In this document: positions 7,078 through 15,539 of the stretch, in pieces
How positions within the stretch are numbered: position 1 is the stretch's first letter
Layout of the letters: each line of letters starts with the position of its first letter
NCBI GenBank assembly: GCA_028287465.1
Contig: JAQBPO010000086.1
Location: 1-64,000 of the forward strand
Reading direction: 5' to 3'
DNA length: 64,000 bases
DNA from: Fibrobacterota bacterium
GTDB taxonomy: Bacteria; Fibrobacterota; Fibrobacteria; UBA11236
The notes under the pieces: model-generated
The model's database searches: none
What the model saw: only the letters and a program-made list of their open reading frames with translations
What the model was told of the DNA's origin: nothing
Translations under genes and position numbers: made by a program

Positions 7078-10000
7078 ATGCCGTCCCCTCTACCCACTAT
7101 TTTGGGCGCCTTGGCCTGCATGCTCCTCGCGGCGACCTCCGGGGAGGCCTTCACCTTCAATCGCAATGAGGCCCACGTCGATTGGCGCACCGCGGAAACC
7201 GAGCATTTCCGCTTCCATTATCCAGCCGAGCTGGAACCCGTGGCGGGATACATCGCCGGCATCGCCGAGAGCGTGGCCGAAGACAAGATGAAACGGTACC
7301 AGGTCCGCCTGCCCAACAAGGTGGAGTTCATCATCCGCGAAGACATCTTCTCGAACGGATGGGCCAATTCCCTGCAGAATACCATGACGGTATGGATCTC
7401 GGATTGGGACTTCCCCATCCGCAGTACCCACAACTGGCTCAAGGACGTGGTCACGCACGAGTTCTCGCACCTGGTTTCCATCCAATCCTCCAGCAAACTG
7501 CCAAGTCCGGTGCAGGGGCTGGTGCTCGGCTACCAGGACTATTACAACGAGGCGGTGCAGTCCTCGGCCGCCACCATCATCCCGTTCACCCACCAGCCCA
7601 ACTGGTTCGCCGAAGGCGTAGCGCAATACGAATCCGAACTGTCCGGTTACGACGCTTGGGATTCCCATCGCGACATGCTCCTGCGCACCGCCGCCCTGGA
7701 CAACAAGCTGCTCAGCTACGACCGGATGGGATCCTTCGCCGGCACCAGCCTGGAATACGAGCTGGGGCCCTATACCCAGGGCTTCGGTTTCGTGCGCTAC
7801 ATCGCGGGCCGCTACGGCGACGGGGCCATCACCAAGCTCTGGGCCGAGAACGCGCGCATCCACCGCCAGACCCTTTCCGGTTCCATGGAGCACGTGCTGG
7901 GAAAGGACGCGGACGTGGTCTGGAAGGACTGGAAGAACGCCATCACGGCGCAATACGCGGACCAGATCAAGGCCATGGGCCCTTTGCGCCAGGGGAAGAA
8001 ACTCACCTCGGAAGGCTTCTACAACTACTATCCGCGTTGGGACTCCAAGGGTGAGAACATCTTCCTGGTTTCCAACCGGGGCCGCGACGATTTCAAGGGT
8101 TCGCTATACGAATACAAGGTGGGCGATACCGCGAAGAAGGAAGAGGATCGCTTCAAGATGATCGCGCCCATCCGCAGCCCCTTCGACGTGGCGGCGGACG
8201 ACAGCACCATCCTCTATCATTCCGCCCGGGACGAGGACAAGGATGGCATCCACAAGCTGGACGTGTACCAGCGCAATCCGCGCCGCAAGCAGGGTTTCTT
8301 CGACTTCGGCCCGGACAAGACCCTGGCCCGTTACACCAAGAACCTGAACGCCGTGCAGGCCAGCTATGACAAGCAGGGCAAGCGCATCGTCTTCGTCCGC
8401 AACCGCCTGACCAATTTCTACCTGTGCGTGGCCCCCATACCGGAAGCCCGGGATCCCAAGACGGGCAAGACGGAACTGGATCCCGACGAGGTCAAGACCA
8501 TCTTCCCGGCGGACAGCGCCATGGAGGGCCGCTTCGGCTATAACATCTATTCGCCGCGCTTCTCCCCCGACGGCAAGGAAATCCTCTTTTCGTATTTCGA
8601 CGGGGCCTCCCGCAATATCGCGGTCATCAATTCGGACGGCACCGGCTTCCGGCCCGTGCTCGAGCGGCCCTATGATGAACGGGACCCGGAATGGAGCCCG
8701 GACGGGAAATCCTTCTACTTCTCCGCCGACAGCAACGCCATCTACAACATCTACCGCTGCGATCTGGCTACCGGCGCCCTGGAGTCCATCACCCAGGTCC
8801 CGGGCGGCGCCTTCTCCCCCGCCATCGATCCTTCCGGAAAGCATCTCGCCTATGTCGGCTACGACAAGGACGGCTTCTCCCTCTATCTGCTTCCCGACCT
8901 GGGCCATGCGGCCGCCCCGCCCACGGCCCTGCGCAACCTGCATCCGGAAAGCGAAAAGGTGGAGCCGATCGACTTCGAGGGCCGGAGCGAGAAGTACATC
9001 GGGGTGCCCAACCGCTATATCATCAATCCCCTGCTCATCGGCGAGGAGATGTCCTCGCGCACGCGCCTGGCGCGCCAGGGCGAGACCAAGTGGCTGGCGG
9101 GATTCAACGGCCTCATGAACGACCCCGTCACCAAGAACGAGGTCTCCGCCGCCCTGCTGCTCGAGGTGGGCAATGGCCTGGACTACTTCGGCGCCAATGA
9201 CGAGATCCTGTCCGCCGACAAGGAATCCCAGGTCTTCCTTTCCTGGGCGAACCACTCCCTGCCGGTTTCCCTCGAACTGTCCTTCGCCCGCGGCAATATG
9301 ACGTCCCACGATACCGTGACGGTGCGCGATAAGGGGTTCCTGGATACCTTGAGCGTCGAGAACCAGAATTACGCCGTAACATTCCGCAACGTCGAGGCGG
9401 CCGCCTCCTACAACCTCTTCGACGCGGGCGCCATAGAGGACGATTACAAGACTTCGTTCATCCGCCTGGCCTCGGGTTACGCCTGGAACGATTTCAACTT
9501 CTACGAGTTCCCGTTCGCCTTCCAGTATTACAAGAACCTCTACGTATCCGCGATGGCCAACTTGTACGGCTCAACCTATTCGGACAAGGAGATGGTTGCC
9601 CCCCAAGGCATGGCGGCGGCGATCTCCTATACCTATAACCGGTCCGGCATCGTCCGCAAGGGATCCTTCCAGGACGTCTTCGAGGTCACGCCCGAAGGCG
9701 CGGTGCGCACGCGCTTCCGCGATTACGTCCTGCATGACATGGATGTAGGGGCCACTTACGGCCTGGGCCTGCCCTGGTCCGATAACGGTTCCGTGGTGAT
9801 GTCCGCATTCGCCGGCAGCCTGCTGGACTGGAAGACCTCCAAGCCCGACAGCGGCGCGGACACCCTGGACACCTTCTTTTCCAAGGGTATGTTCCTGCGC
9901 GGTTACCCCTTCCTCCGGGACATCGAGAACCTGGCCTTCCAAGGCGAGAATACCCTCAAGGTCAGCGCCGATCTGAATCAGCCCATCATCCCGGACATCT

Positions 10001-10443
10001 ACCAGGGCGTGTGGGTCCTGTTCGTGGAGGATTTGTACCTGAACGTGTTCTACGAAGCGGGCCGCGCCTGGAACGGTTCCCCGGCGGACGCGCGGCTCTT
10101 CGACGCGGACGCGTGGAAGAACGACGGAAGCAAGGGCGGCTGGTTCCAGAGCGCCGGATGGGGGCTCAAGCTGAATGCGCGCATCTTCAACAACTATCCC
10201 TTCCTCGCCTATTTCGAAGCCGCCACGGCCCTCTCCGGCTATCCGGACGGCAATGGCGGCGTGCTCCCCTTGGAGACGGTCAAGCTGAGGTTCGGCGGGC
10301 GCGGGTCGGGTATGGACACTTACGCAACCCGCATCAGCCTGGGCGTTTCCTTCGGCCTCTATAACGGCCTACTGGGGGCTTCCCCCGGAAGCAGGCCCGT
10401 CCGCAACCCCAACCGTCCCGGGTCTCCCTTTGCGAACCGCTGA
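7078..10443 (+). CDS. Exported metallopeptidase-like protein with TolB-type propeller and C-terminal outer-membrane barrel
   Basis: A 1121-residue exported protein. From ATG 7078 it has a clean signal peptide (residues 1-24, ending SGEA). A peptidase-MA-like domain follows, with the zinc motif HEFSH at 127-131 and a downstream WFAEGVAQYESE segment that supplies the expected third-ligand Glu. The middle (about 320-640) holds TolB/WD40-like propeller repeats such as SPRFSPDGKEILFS and DPEWSPDGKSFYFS. The last ~400 residues are rich in alternating aromatic strands with an FLRGYPFL motif like the BamA/Omp85 L6 'RGY', so this part is probably a barrel in the outer membrane. Proteins with this layout are known as hypothetical surface proteins, and neither substrate nor partner is known. 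The gene is divergent from the SagB gene and overlaps the next gene by 14 nt. Confidence 0.75.
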   Translation: MPSPLPTILGALACMLLAATSGEAFTFNRNEAHVDWRTAETEHFRFHYPAELEPVAGYIAGIAESVAEDKMKRYQVRLPNKVEFIIREDIFSNGWANSLQNTMTVWISDWDFPIRSTHNWLKDVVTHEFSHLVSIQSSSKLPSPVQGLVLGYQDYYNEAVQSSAATIIPFTHQPNWFAEGVAQYESELSGYDAWDSHRDMLLRTAALDNKLLSYDRMGSFAGTSLEYELGPYTQGFGFVRYIAGRYGDGAITKLWAENARIHRQTLSGSMEHVLGKDADVVWKDWKNAITAQYADQIKAMGPLRQGKKLTSEGFYNYYPRWDSKGENIFLVSNRGRDDFKGSLYEYKVGDTAKKEEDRFKMIAPIRSPFDVAADDSTILYHSARDEDKDGIHKLDVYQRNPRRKQGFFDFGPDKTLARYTKNLNAVQASYDKQGKRIVFVRNRLTNFYLCVAPIPEARDPKTGKTELDPDEVKTIFPADSAMEGRFGYNIYSPRFSPDGKEILFSYFDGASRNIAVINSDGTGFRPVLERPYDERDPEWSPDGKSFYFSADSNAIYNIYRCDLATGALESITQVPGGAFSPAIDPSGKHLAYVGYDKDGFSLYLLPDLGHAAAPPTALRNLHPESEKVEPIDFEGRSEKYIGVPNRYIINPLLIGEEMSSRTRLARQGETKWLAGFNGLMNDPVTKNEVSAALLLEVGNGLDYFGANDEILSADKESQVFLSWANHSLPVSLELSFARGNMTSHDTVTVRDKGFLDTLSVENQNYAVTFRNVEAAASYNLFDAGAIEDDYKTSFIRLASGYAWNDFNFYEFPFAFQYYKNLYVSAMANLYGSTYSDKEMVAPQGMAAAISYTYNRSGIVRKGSFQDVFEVTPEGAVRTRFRDYVLHDMDVGATYGLGLPWSDNGSVVMSAFAGSLLDWKTSKPDSGADTLDTFFSKGMFLRGYPFLRDIENLAFQGENTLKVSADLNQPIIPDIYQGVWVLFVEDLYLNVFYEAGRAWNGSPADARLFDADAWKNDGSKGGWFQSAGWGLKLNARIFNNYPFLAYFEAATALSGYPDGNGGVLPLETVKLRFGGRGSGMDTYATRISLGVSFGLYNGLLGASPGSRPVRNPNRPGSPFANR

Positions 10444-11407
10444 ACCCGGAACCGGAAAGGCGGCGCGGACCACCCAGCGGCCGCGCAGGCTCTACGCCTA
10501 CGTGAACGGGAAGATCGTTCCCGCCGAAAAGGCCGTGGTCTCCGTGTTCGACCGGGGCCTCGTATTGGGCGATGGGCTGTTCGAGACCGTACGGGCCTGG
10601 GACGGGCGTCCGCAATTCTTCGGCCTGCATTTCAAGCGCCTCAGCAAGTCCGCCAAACGCCTGCGCATCTCCCTGCCCATGGACGAGGCCGGCCTGGAAC
10701 GCCTGGTCGATACGCTTTGCGCCAAGAGCGGCCTGACTGACGCGGTGGTGCGCATCACCCTGACGCGCGGCCGTTACCTGGGCGGTCTCGCCATCGACCC
10801 ATCCCTGCCCCCCACCCTGATCATCACGGTGGCCCCGGTTTCCGGGCTCCCTCCCGCCCTCTACGAGCGCGGGGTGAAGGTGGCCATCTCCAGCATCAAC
10901 AAGGCCGCCGCCTCCGGCCTCGACTCCGCCATCAAATCGACGAACTACCTGGCCAATATCTTCGCCAAAGCGGAGGCGGACCGCAAGGGAGCCTACGAGG
11001 CCATCCTCCTGGGGCCGCATGGGGAAATCGCCGAGCTCAGCACCTCCAGCTTCTTCTGCGTCGTGAACGGCAAGGTCCTCACCCCGCCCATCGAAACCGG
11101 CATCCTTCCCGGCATCACGCGGCAGGTGCTTCTGCGGATCCTGCGCCGGGAAAAAATCCCCTATGGCGAGGTCGCTCTCTTCCCCAAGGAAACGGATCAG
11201 ATGCAGGAGGCCTTCCTATGCTCGTCGGTGCGGGGTCCGTTGCCCATCACGCGCATCGAAGGCAGGAAGATCGGGAACGGGAAGCCCGGGCCGGTATTCC
11301 GCCGGTTACGGGATCTTTACGACCGGGAATGCGACGCGGACGCCTCGTCCGCCGTGGACGCCTCCGCGGCCAGACCCACATCCCGCTCCCGCTCCGCCCG
11401 CCGTTGA
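10430..11407 (+). CDS. Class IV PLP aminotransferase (BCAT / D-amino acid transaminase / ADC lyase family)
   Basis: PLP-dependent fold-type IV enzyme. The hallmark opening YVNGKIVPAEKAVVSVFDRG, the GDGLFETVR segment, the Schiff-base lysine in AIKSTNYL (Lys169 from the TTG start) and EIAELSTSSFF are all present. The family includes branched-chain aminotransferase (ilvE), D-alanine aminotransferase and aminodeoxychorismate lyase (pabC). I cannot separate these by eye, so I assign no symbol. The frame opens with TTG at 10430 without a clear Shine-Dalgarno, and the true start may lie up to 60 nt downstream. It overlaps the upstream stop by 14 nt. The last ~25 residues are a low-complexity Ala/Ser/Arg tail not typical of the family. 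Confidence 0.85.
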   Translation: MRTAEPGTGKAARTTQRPRRLYAYVNGKIVPAEKAVVSVFDRGLVLGDGLFETVRAWDGRPQFFGLHFKRLSKSAKRLRISLPMDEAGLERLVDTLCAKSGLTDAVVRITLTRGRYLGGLAIDPSLPPTLIITVAPVSGLPPALYERGVKVAISSINKAAASGLDSAIKSTNYLANIFAKAEADRKGAYEAILLGPHGEIAELSTSSFFCVVNGKVLTPPIETGILPGITRQVLLRILRREKIPYGEVALFPKETDQMQEAFLCSSVRGPLPITRIEGRKIGNGKPGPVFRRLRDLYDRECDADASSAVDASAARPTSRSRSARR

Positions 11408-11418
11408 CCCCCCGGAAA

Positions 11419-11468
11419 TGCAGTTGGGCGACAATTCCGGTCGGATCGCCCCTGGCCGCTGCTATATT
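11419..11468 (+). promoter_or_regulatory. Promoter and candidate LytTR site upstream of the first LytS-type kinase
   Basis: TGCAGTTGG (11419-11427) lies 44 bp upstream of TATATT (11463-11468), which itself ends 8 nt before the kinase ATG. A weaker similar element, ACAATTCCG, sits 11 bp after the first. The core resembles the LytTR consensus with one mismatch. The same arrangement recurs at 17415-17463. Confidence 0.35.
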
Positions 11469-11476
11469 GCGAAGGC

Positions 11477-13333
11477 ATGGACGGCCCCATCCACTCCCCT
11501 ACCCGCTCCGCCGCGGTCCCTGTCCCAAAACCCCGCAAGGGTGACTCCAGGCCGCCAAGGCCGTTTTCCCACGGCATCCTGCCAGGATTGGTCCTCGCCT
11601 TCGCCGTAACGGTCCTGGCCGCCCCTTCCGCGCCGGTCCCTGCCTGGGAGAAAATCGTACCGCTTTCGGGGGTCTGGAAATTCCGGTCAGGCGATTCTGC
11701 CGCCTGGGCCCAACCTGGATATCCGGACGCGGGATGGGATTCCGCGAGCCTGATGACCTTCGCGCACCAGGAGCTGGTTTCCCGTCGGGATTTCGCCTGG
11801 TTCCGCCTCCAGGTGGATCTTCCGCCCGGTCCGGGATCCGGAAAATCCCTCGCTATCGGGCACCTTCCCTATACACCCCAGGAGTTCTATTGGGACGGGG
11901 TGCTGATAGGCCGCAATGGTACCCTCGGAGCGAGCCGGGAAGAGGAGCGCATGGGCGGAAACCTCTTGGAGGAAATCCCCTCCCGCCTGACGGGCCCGGG
12001 ACCGCACCTGCTTGCGATACGCCTTTCCGCCCATAACCCCATCGTCTACCCGTTTCCGGCGGGGATCATATTGGGGGAGCCCGCGGCGATCGAACTCCAT
12101 CTCATGCGCGAGGTGATGGTGATGACCTTCCTGGCGGGCATCTTCATGTTCGGTTCCCTGTACCGGTTCCTGAATTACAGGTCCTCGGGCTACGGCCGCA
12201 ACTCCTTCTATTTCTCCGTGTTCGTGCTCGCCTGCGCATCCTACATCCTCCTCCAATACCTCATTTTCGTGCTGACCCTTTCCGACTCGGCCCAGTTCGC
12301 GGCCCGCCTGGCCCTGGGGGTCTCCTGGTATTTCATGGTGAGCATGATCCCGGACTTCTACATCTTCGCGGAAACCTTCCCTTACCGCTGGGTCGGAAAG
12401 GCCCAGCTCATCGCCGGGGTCTTCTTCGCCGCGCCCATGACCATGGTTTTCACCGGCATCCTGCCCTACCATTACGCCAACCGCGTGGAAACGGCCAACC
12501 AGGTCTTCACCTACTGCTCGATATGCATCTCCATCTGGGTCATCGCCTGGGCGGTATGGAGGAGGCAGACGGGCAGCCGCCCCGCCCTGATGGGCATACT
12601 GAGCCTCCTGCTGGGCGTCTTCATCACCTATACCTTCGACGTCTCATGGGGATGGGCCGCCGGAGTGGCCGCCCATATCGTCTTCCTGGCGAGCGCCCAG
12701 TCCCTGCAGACCGCCGAACGCCTGCGCAACCACCGAGAAAGCGAGATACGCTCCGCCCGCCTCGAGATCGAACTCCTCAAGAAGAACATCCAGCCGCATT
12801 TCCTCCTCAACTCCCTGAACTCGATCATCGCCTGGCTGGAGGAGGAGCCCAAGACCGCCGTGCATCTGGTGAACGCCCTGGCCGACGAGCTGGAGATCCT
12901 CTTGAAGGTCTCGGCGGAGAAGACCATCCGGGTGGATGAGGAGATACGCCTCTGCCAAACCCATCTGCAGGTGATGGGTTTACGCCAGGACAAGCGCTAC
13001 CGCCTCGACTCCCATGGCATCCGAGGGGAAGAGCATCTTCCGCCCCTGGTCTTGCATACCCTGGTCGAGAACGGCCTGACCCACGGCTACGCCGGCAAGT
13101 CCGAAGGGGTCTTCGTGCTGAAGCGCGAGGACATCCCCGGCGGCATCCGCTTCTCCCTGTTCAACGACGGCGTCCCCAAGGAGAGACGGGATTGGAAGGG
13201 CGAAAAGAAGGGCGAAGGCACCGGGCTCAGGTACGTGCGTTCGCGCCTGGAAGAAGCCTTCCCGGGACGCTGGAGCCTGGACTCCCGCGCCATCGCGGAC
13301 GGCTGGCAAGTGCTCCTGGACGTGAGGCATTGA
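11477..13333 (+). CDS. LytS/YehU-type sensor histidine kinase with periplasmic jelly-roll-like sensor and 7 TM helices
   Basis: A 618-residue sensor kinase. After a signal-like hydrophobic segment (about 33-50) comes a periplasmic domain with the 'W.FRSGDSAAWAQPGYPDAGW' and FYWDGVLIG motifs of carbohydrate-binding jelly-roll domains. Seven hydrophobic helices follow (about residues 215-415), as in 7TMR-DISM receptors. A coiled coil leads to a His_kinase domain whose phosphoacceptor is His441 in KKNIQPHFLLNSLNSI. The N box is intact (LVENGLTHG), as are FNDG and GTGLRYVRSRLEEAF, so it should bind ATP. The LytTR response regulator 28 nt downstream is the obvious partner. No Shine-Dalgarno is visible, but a TATATT box ends 8 nt before the ATG. 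Confidence 0.88.
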   Translation: MDGPIHSPTRSAAVPVPKPRKGDSRPPRPFSHGILPGLVLAFAVTVLAAPSAPVPAWEKIVPLSGVWKFRSGDSAAWAQPGYPDAGWDSASLMTFAHQELVSRRDFAWFRLQVDLPPGPGSGKSLAIGHLPYTPQEFYWDGVLIGRNGTLGASREEERMGGNLLEEIPSRLTGPGPHLLAIRLSAHNPIVYPFPAGIILGEPAAIELHLMREVMVMTFLAGIFMFGSLYRFLNYRSSGYGRNSFYFSVFVLACASYILLQYLIFVLTLSDSAQFAARLALGVSWYFMVSMIPDFYIFAETFPYRWVGKAQLIAGVFFAAPMTMVFTGILPYHYANRVETANQVFTYCSICISIWVIAWAVWRRQTGSRPALMGILSLLLGVFITYTFDVSWGWAAGVAAHIVFLASAQSLQTAERLRNHRESEIRSARLEIELLKKNIQPHFLLNSLNSIIAWLEEEPKTAVHLVNALADELEILLKVSAEKTIRVDEEIRLCQTHLQVMGLRQDKRYRLDSHGIRGEEHLPPLVLHTLVENGLTHGYAGKSEGVFVLKREDIPGGIRFSLFNDGVPKERRDWKGEKKGEGTGLRYVRSRLEEAFPGRWSLDSRAIADGWQVLLDVRH

Positions 13334-13361
13334 ACATGGGGACCCGAAGGGAAGGCCGCGC

Positions 13362-14054
13362 ATGCGTATCCTGATCGCGGAAGATGAACGCGTCACCGCC
13401 CGCCGCCTGGAGCGGATGGTAGGCGAAATCCTGGGCGACGAGGCCGAGTCCATCGCGGTGAAGGAATCGCTTTCCGACGCGGAGGAATACCTTTTCGAGA
13501 AGCCTATCGACCTGCTCCTGCTCGACCTCAACCTGCACGGCGAGGACGGATACGATCTCCTCAAGCTGGCCGCCGCGGGATCCTTCCAGACCATAGTGGT
13601 CTCGGCCAACGCGGACCGGGCGGTGGAAGCGTTCCAATACGGCGTCCTGGACTTCGTGCCCAAGCCTTTCGACCTGGACCGTCTCGCCCGGGCCCTGGAG
13701 CGGGCGAACGCGAAAGGCCAGAGCCAGGCGCCCGCCAAGTACCTGTCCGTGCGTAAGCATGGGAAGGTCGAACTGATCCCGATGGAGAAGGTCCTGTACC
13801 TGCAAGGCGCAGGCGATTACGTGGAGATCCACCTCGAGGACGGGCGGATGGAGCTCCATAGCAAGACCCTGGAGACCCTGGGCGCCCTGCTGCCCGCTCA
13901 TTTCGAACGCATCCACAAGTCGTATATCGCGGATATGCGCGCCATGAGGGGCATCGTGCTCCAGGGCGCGGGCAAGTACGCCATGGACCTGGGCAAGGGA
14001 AGGCAAGTGCCCCTGAGCCGCGTGAAGTACAAGGAATTGAAGGAGCGCGCCTGA
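13362..14054 (+). CDS. LytTR-family response regulator
   Basis: A 230-residue two-domain regulator. The receiver (1-120) has the acidic pair ED at 7-8, phosphoacceptor Asp55 (LLLLDLNLHGEDG), Ser81 and Lys101 (FVPKPFD). The LytTR DNA-binding domain (about 128-230) shows KYLSVRKHGKVELIPMEKVL, GDYVEIHLEDG and ERIHKSYIADM, ending with PLSRVKYKELKE. It is the likely output of the upstream LytS-type kinase. LytTR proteins bind paired short direct repeats, and TGCAGTTGG elements upstream of the kinase and of the TonB genes are candidate sites. AAGGGAAGG precedes the ATG. Confidence 0.92.
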   Translation: MRILIAEDERVTARRLERMVGEILGDEAESIAVKESLSDAEEYLFEKPIDLLLLDLNLHGEDGYDLLKLAAAGSFQTIVVSANADRAVEAFQYGVLDFVPKPFDLDRLARALERANAKGQSQAPAKYLSVRKHGKVELIPMEKVLYLQGAGDYVEIHLEDGRMELHSKTLETLGALLPAHFERIHKSYIADMRAMRGIVLQGAGKYAMDLGKGRQVPLSRVKYKELKERA

Positions 14055-14058
14055 CCCC

Positions 14059-14445
14059 ATGAAGATCCTTTTGATCGAAGACGAGCCCCCGGCCGCGCGC
14101 CGGCTGCAGAAGATCCTGGACCGCCTGCTTGAGAACCTGGGCGAATGGGGGAAGGTGCCCGCCGAGATCACCTGGATCGGGGATCCGGATCTGGCCTTGG
14201 CGGAGGCGGCGAAAGGGCCCGACCTGATCTTTCTGGACCTGAACCTCGGGAGCTTCCATTCCCTGGACTGGCTGCGGGAATCCAGGCTTCCCGCGGATAA
14301 AGTCATCATCGTCAGCGCGGACACGCGCTACTGCGACGAGGCGTTCGCCTTGGGCGTTTTCGCCTACGCCTTCAAGCCCATCGACGAGGACATCCTGCGG
14401 AAACACCTGGAGCGATACGTGAAGTCGAGGAACCTGATCGCATGA
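14059..14445 (+). CDS. Stand-alone receiver (CheY-like) protein
   Basis: A 128-residue single receiver domain, 4 nt after the LytTR gene and overlapping the next start by 4 nt. All phosphorylation residues are present: Glu7-Asp8, Asp60 (LIFLDLNLG), Ser86 (VIIVSADT) and Lys107 (YAFKPIDED). It looks like the receiver half of a LytTR regulator that never had, or has lost, its output domain. It could act as a phosphate sink or as an allosteric partner for one of the two kinases. This is inference from position. It carries an unusually long alpha1-beta2 segment (about residues 24-38). Confidence 0.88.
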   Translation: MKILLIEDEPPAARRLQKILDRLLENLGEWGKVPAEITWIGDPDLALAEAAKGPDLIFLDLNLGSFHSLDWLRESRLPADKVIIVSADTRYCDEAFALGVFAYAFKPIDEDILRKHLERYVKSRNLIA

Positions 14446-15539
14446 GGCCTGGCTGGCTCCTGGCGACCGGTTTGGCATTGGCATCCTTGGGCGCGCCGCG
14501 CTGCGAGGACGCCCGCCCCGCGACGCCCGCGACCGACACGGCGGGCCGGGACGCGAGCCTGATCGTCTTCCCCATCGCCTTCTATACGCCGGAGACGGAA
14601 ACCGCGGTAGCGCTGGCTGGCGGCATGTACAAGCGTTTTCCCGGCCGCGACCGGCCCTCCTCCCTGGAAGGCCAGATCCTCTATACCCAGCGGAGCCAAT
14701 ACGGGCTCAGCCTCAAGGCCGGGCACTACCTCGAGAACCTGGCGGGATATTTCTCCCTGGGCCTTTCCGTCGGCGAATTCCCGGACGTCTTCTACGGCGT
14801 GGGCGGAACGGTCCCCGCTTCGGCGAAGGAACGATTCACCGCCAGGACCTATGCGGTGGAAGGGGAAGCCGACAAAGCCATCGCCCCCGGGGTCCGGGCG
14901 GGCGGGATCGCGGGTTGGGCCCGGCAATCCATGGTGGAGACCGAGCCCGGCGGCCTTCTGGACCGGTCCGCGGTCACGGGATCCGGTTCCTGGTCCATAG
15001 TCCGCCTGGGACCCAGGCTCTCGTTGGATACGCGCAATTCCGCCTATTACCCCACCTGGGGATTGTTCGCCACGGCCACGGTGACCCAATGCCCCCGATT
15101 CGCGGGAAGCGATTACGAGTTCGGCCAGGTCGAGATCAACGCGCGCAAATACCTGCCTCTCGGGAAAAAAGGCGTGCTCGCCCTGCAAGCCGTGGCCGAC
15201 GGGATGTGGGGAGACATCCCCTTTCCCTTCCTGTCCAAGCTCGGCGGCTCCGAACTCCTGCGCGGCTATTACCAGGGCCGTTTCCGGGATCGGGACATGG
15301 CCTGCCTGCAATCGGAATACCGGTTCGGGATCTGGCGCAGGCTGACCGGGGCCGGCTTCGCCGCCGCGGGCAAGCTGGCGGACGATCCAGCCGATCTCCC
15401 CGGCGCCCACCTCCGCTATGCCTACGGAGGAGGCCTGCGCATCCGCCTCAATGCGGAAGGGGTCAACCTGCGGGGCGACTTCGCGATCAACCGCGAAGGG
15501 GAGACCGCGACCTATATCACCTTCATGGAGGCCTACTGA
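14442..15539 (+). CDS. BamA/TamA-like outer-membrane beta-barrel protein (no POTRA domains)
   Basis: A 365-residue exported protein whose sequence is almost all alternating beta-strands. It carries the Omp85 signature loop LRGYYQGRFRDRD at about 267-279, where RGY is the conserved lid-lock motif. It is too short for POTRA domains, so it matches the 'surface antigen D15' barrel alone. The start ATG overlaps the receiver stop (ATGA), and its own stop overlaps the next ATG, which ties it translationally to the signalling genes. The N-terminus is hydrophobic but Ala/Pro-rich, with CEDARPATPATD after the signal. Its place between two kinases suggests a role as a surface component of the sensing system, but that is inferred. 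Confidence 0.78.
   Translation: MRPGWLLATGLALASLGAPRCEDARPATPATDTAGRDASLIVFPIAFYTPETETAVALAGGMYKRFPGRDRPSSLEGQILYTQRSQYGLSLKAGHYLENLAGYFSLGLSVGEFPDVFYGVGGTVPASAKERFTARTYAVEGEADKAIAPGVRAGGIAGWARQSMVETEPGGLLDRSAVTGSGSWSIVRLGPRLSLDTRNSAYYPTWGLFATATVTQCPRFAGSDYEFGQVEINARKYLPLGKKGVLALQAVADGMWGDIPFPFLSKLGGSELLRGYYQGRFRDRDMACLQSEYRFGIWRRLTGAGFAAAGKLADDPADLPGAHLRYAYGGGLRIRLNAEGVNLRGDFAINREGETATYITFMEAY

Noticed and set aside
14915-15538. 208-codon N-terminal extension of the second LytS-like protein
   Set aside because: It lies inside the barrel gene in another frame. ATG 15539 has GGAGG and begins a signal peptide.
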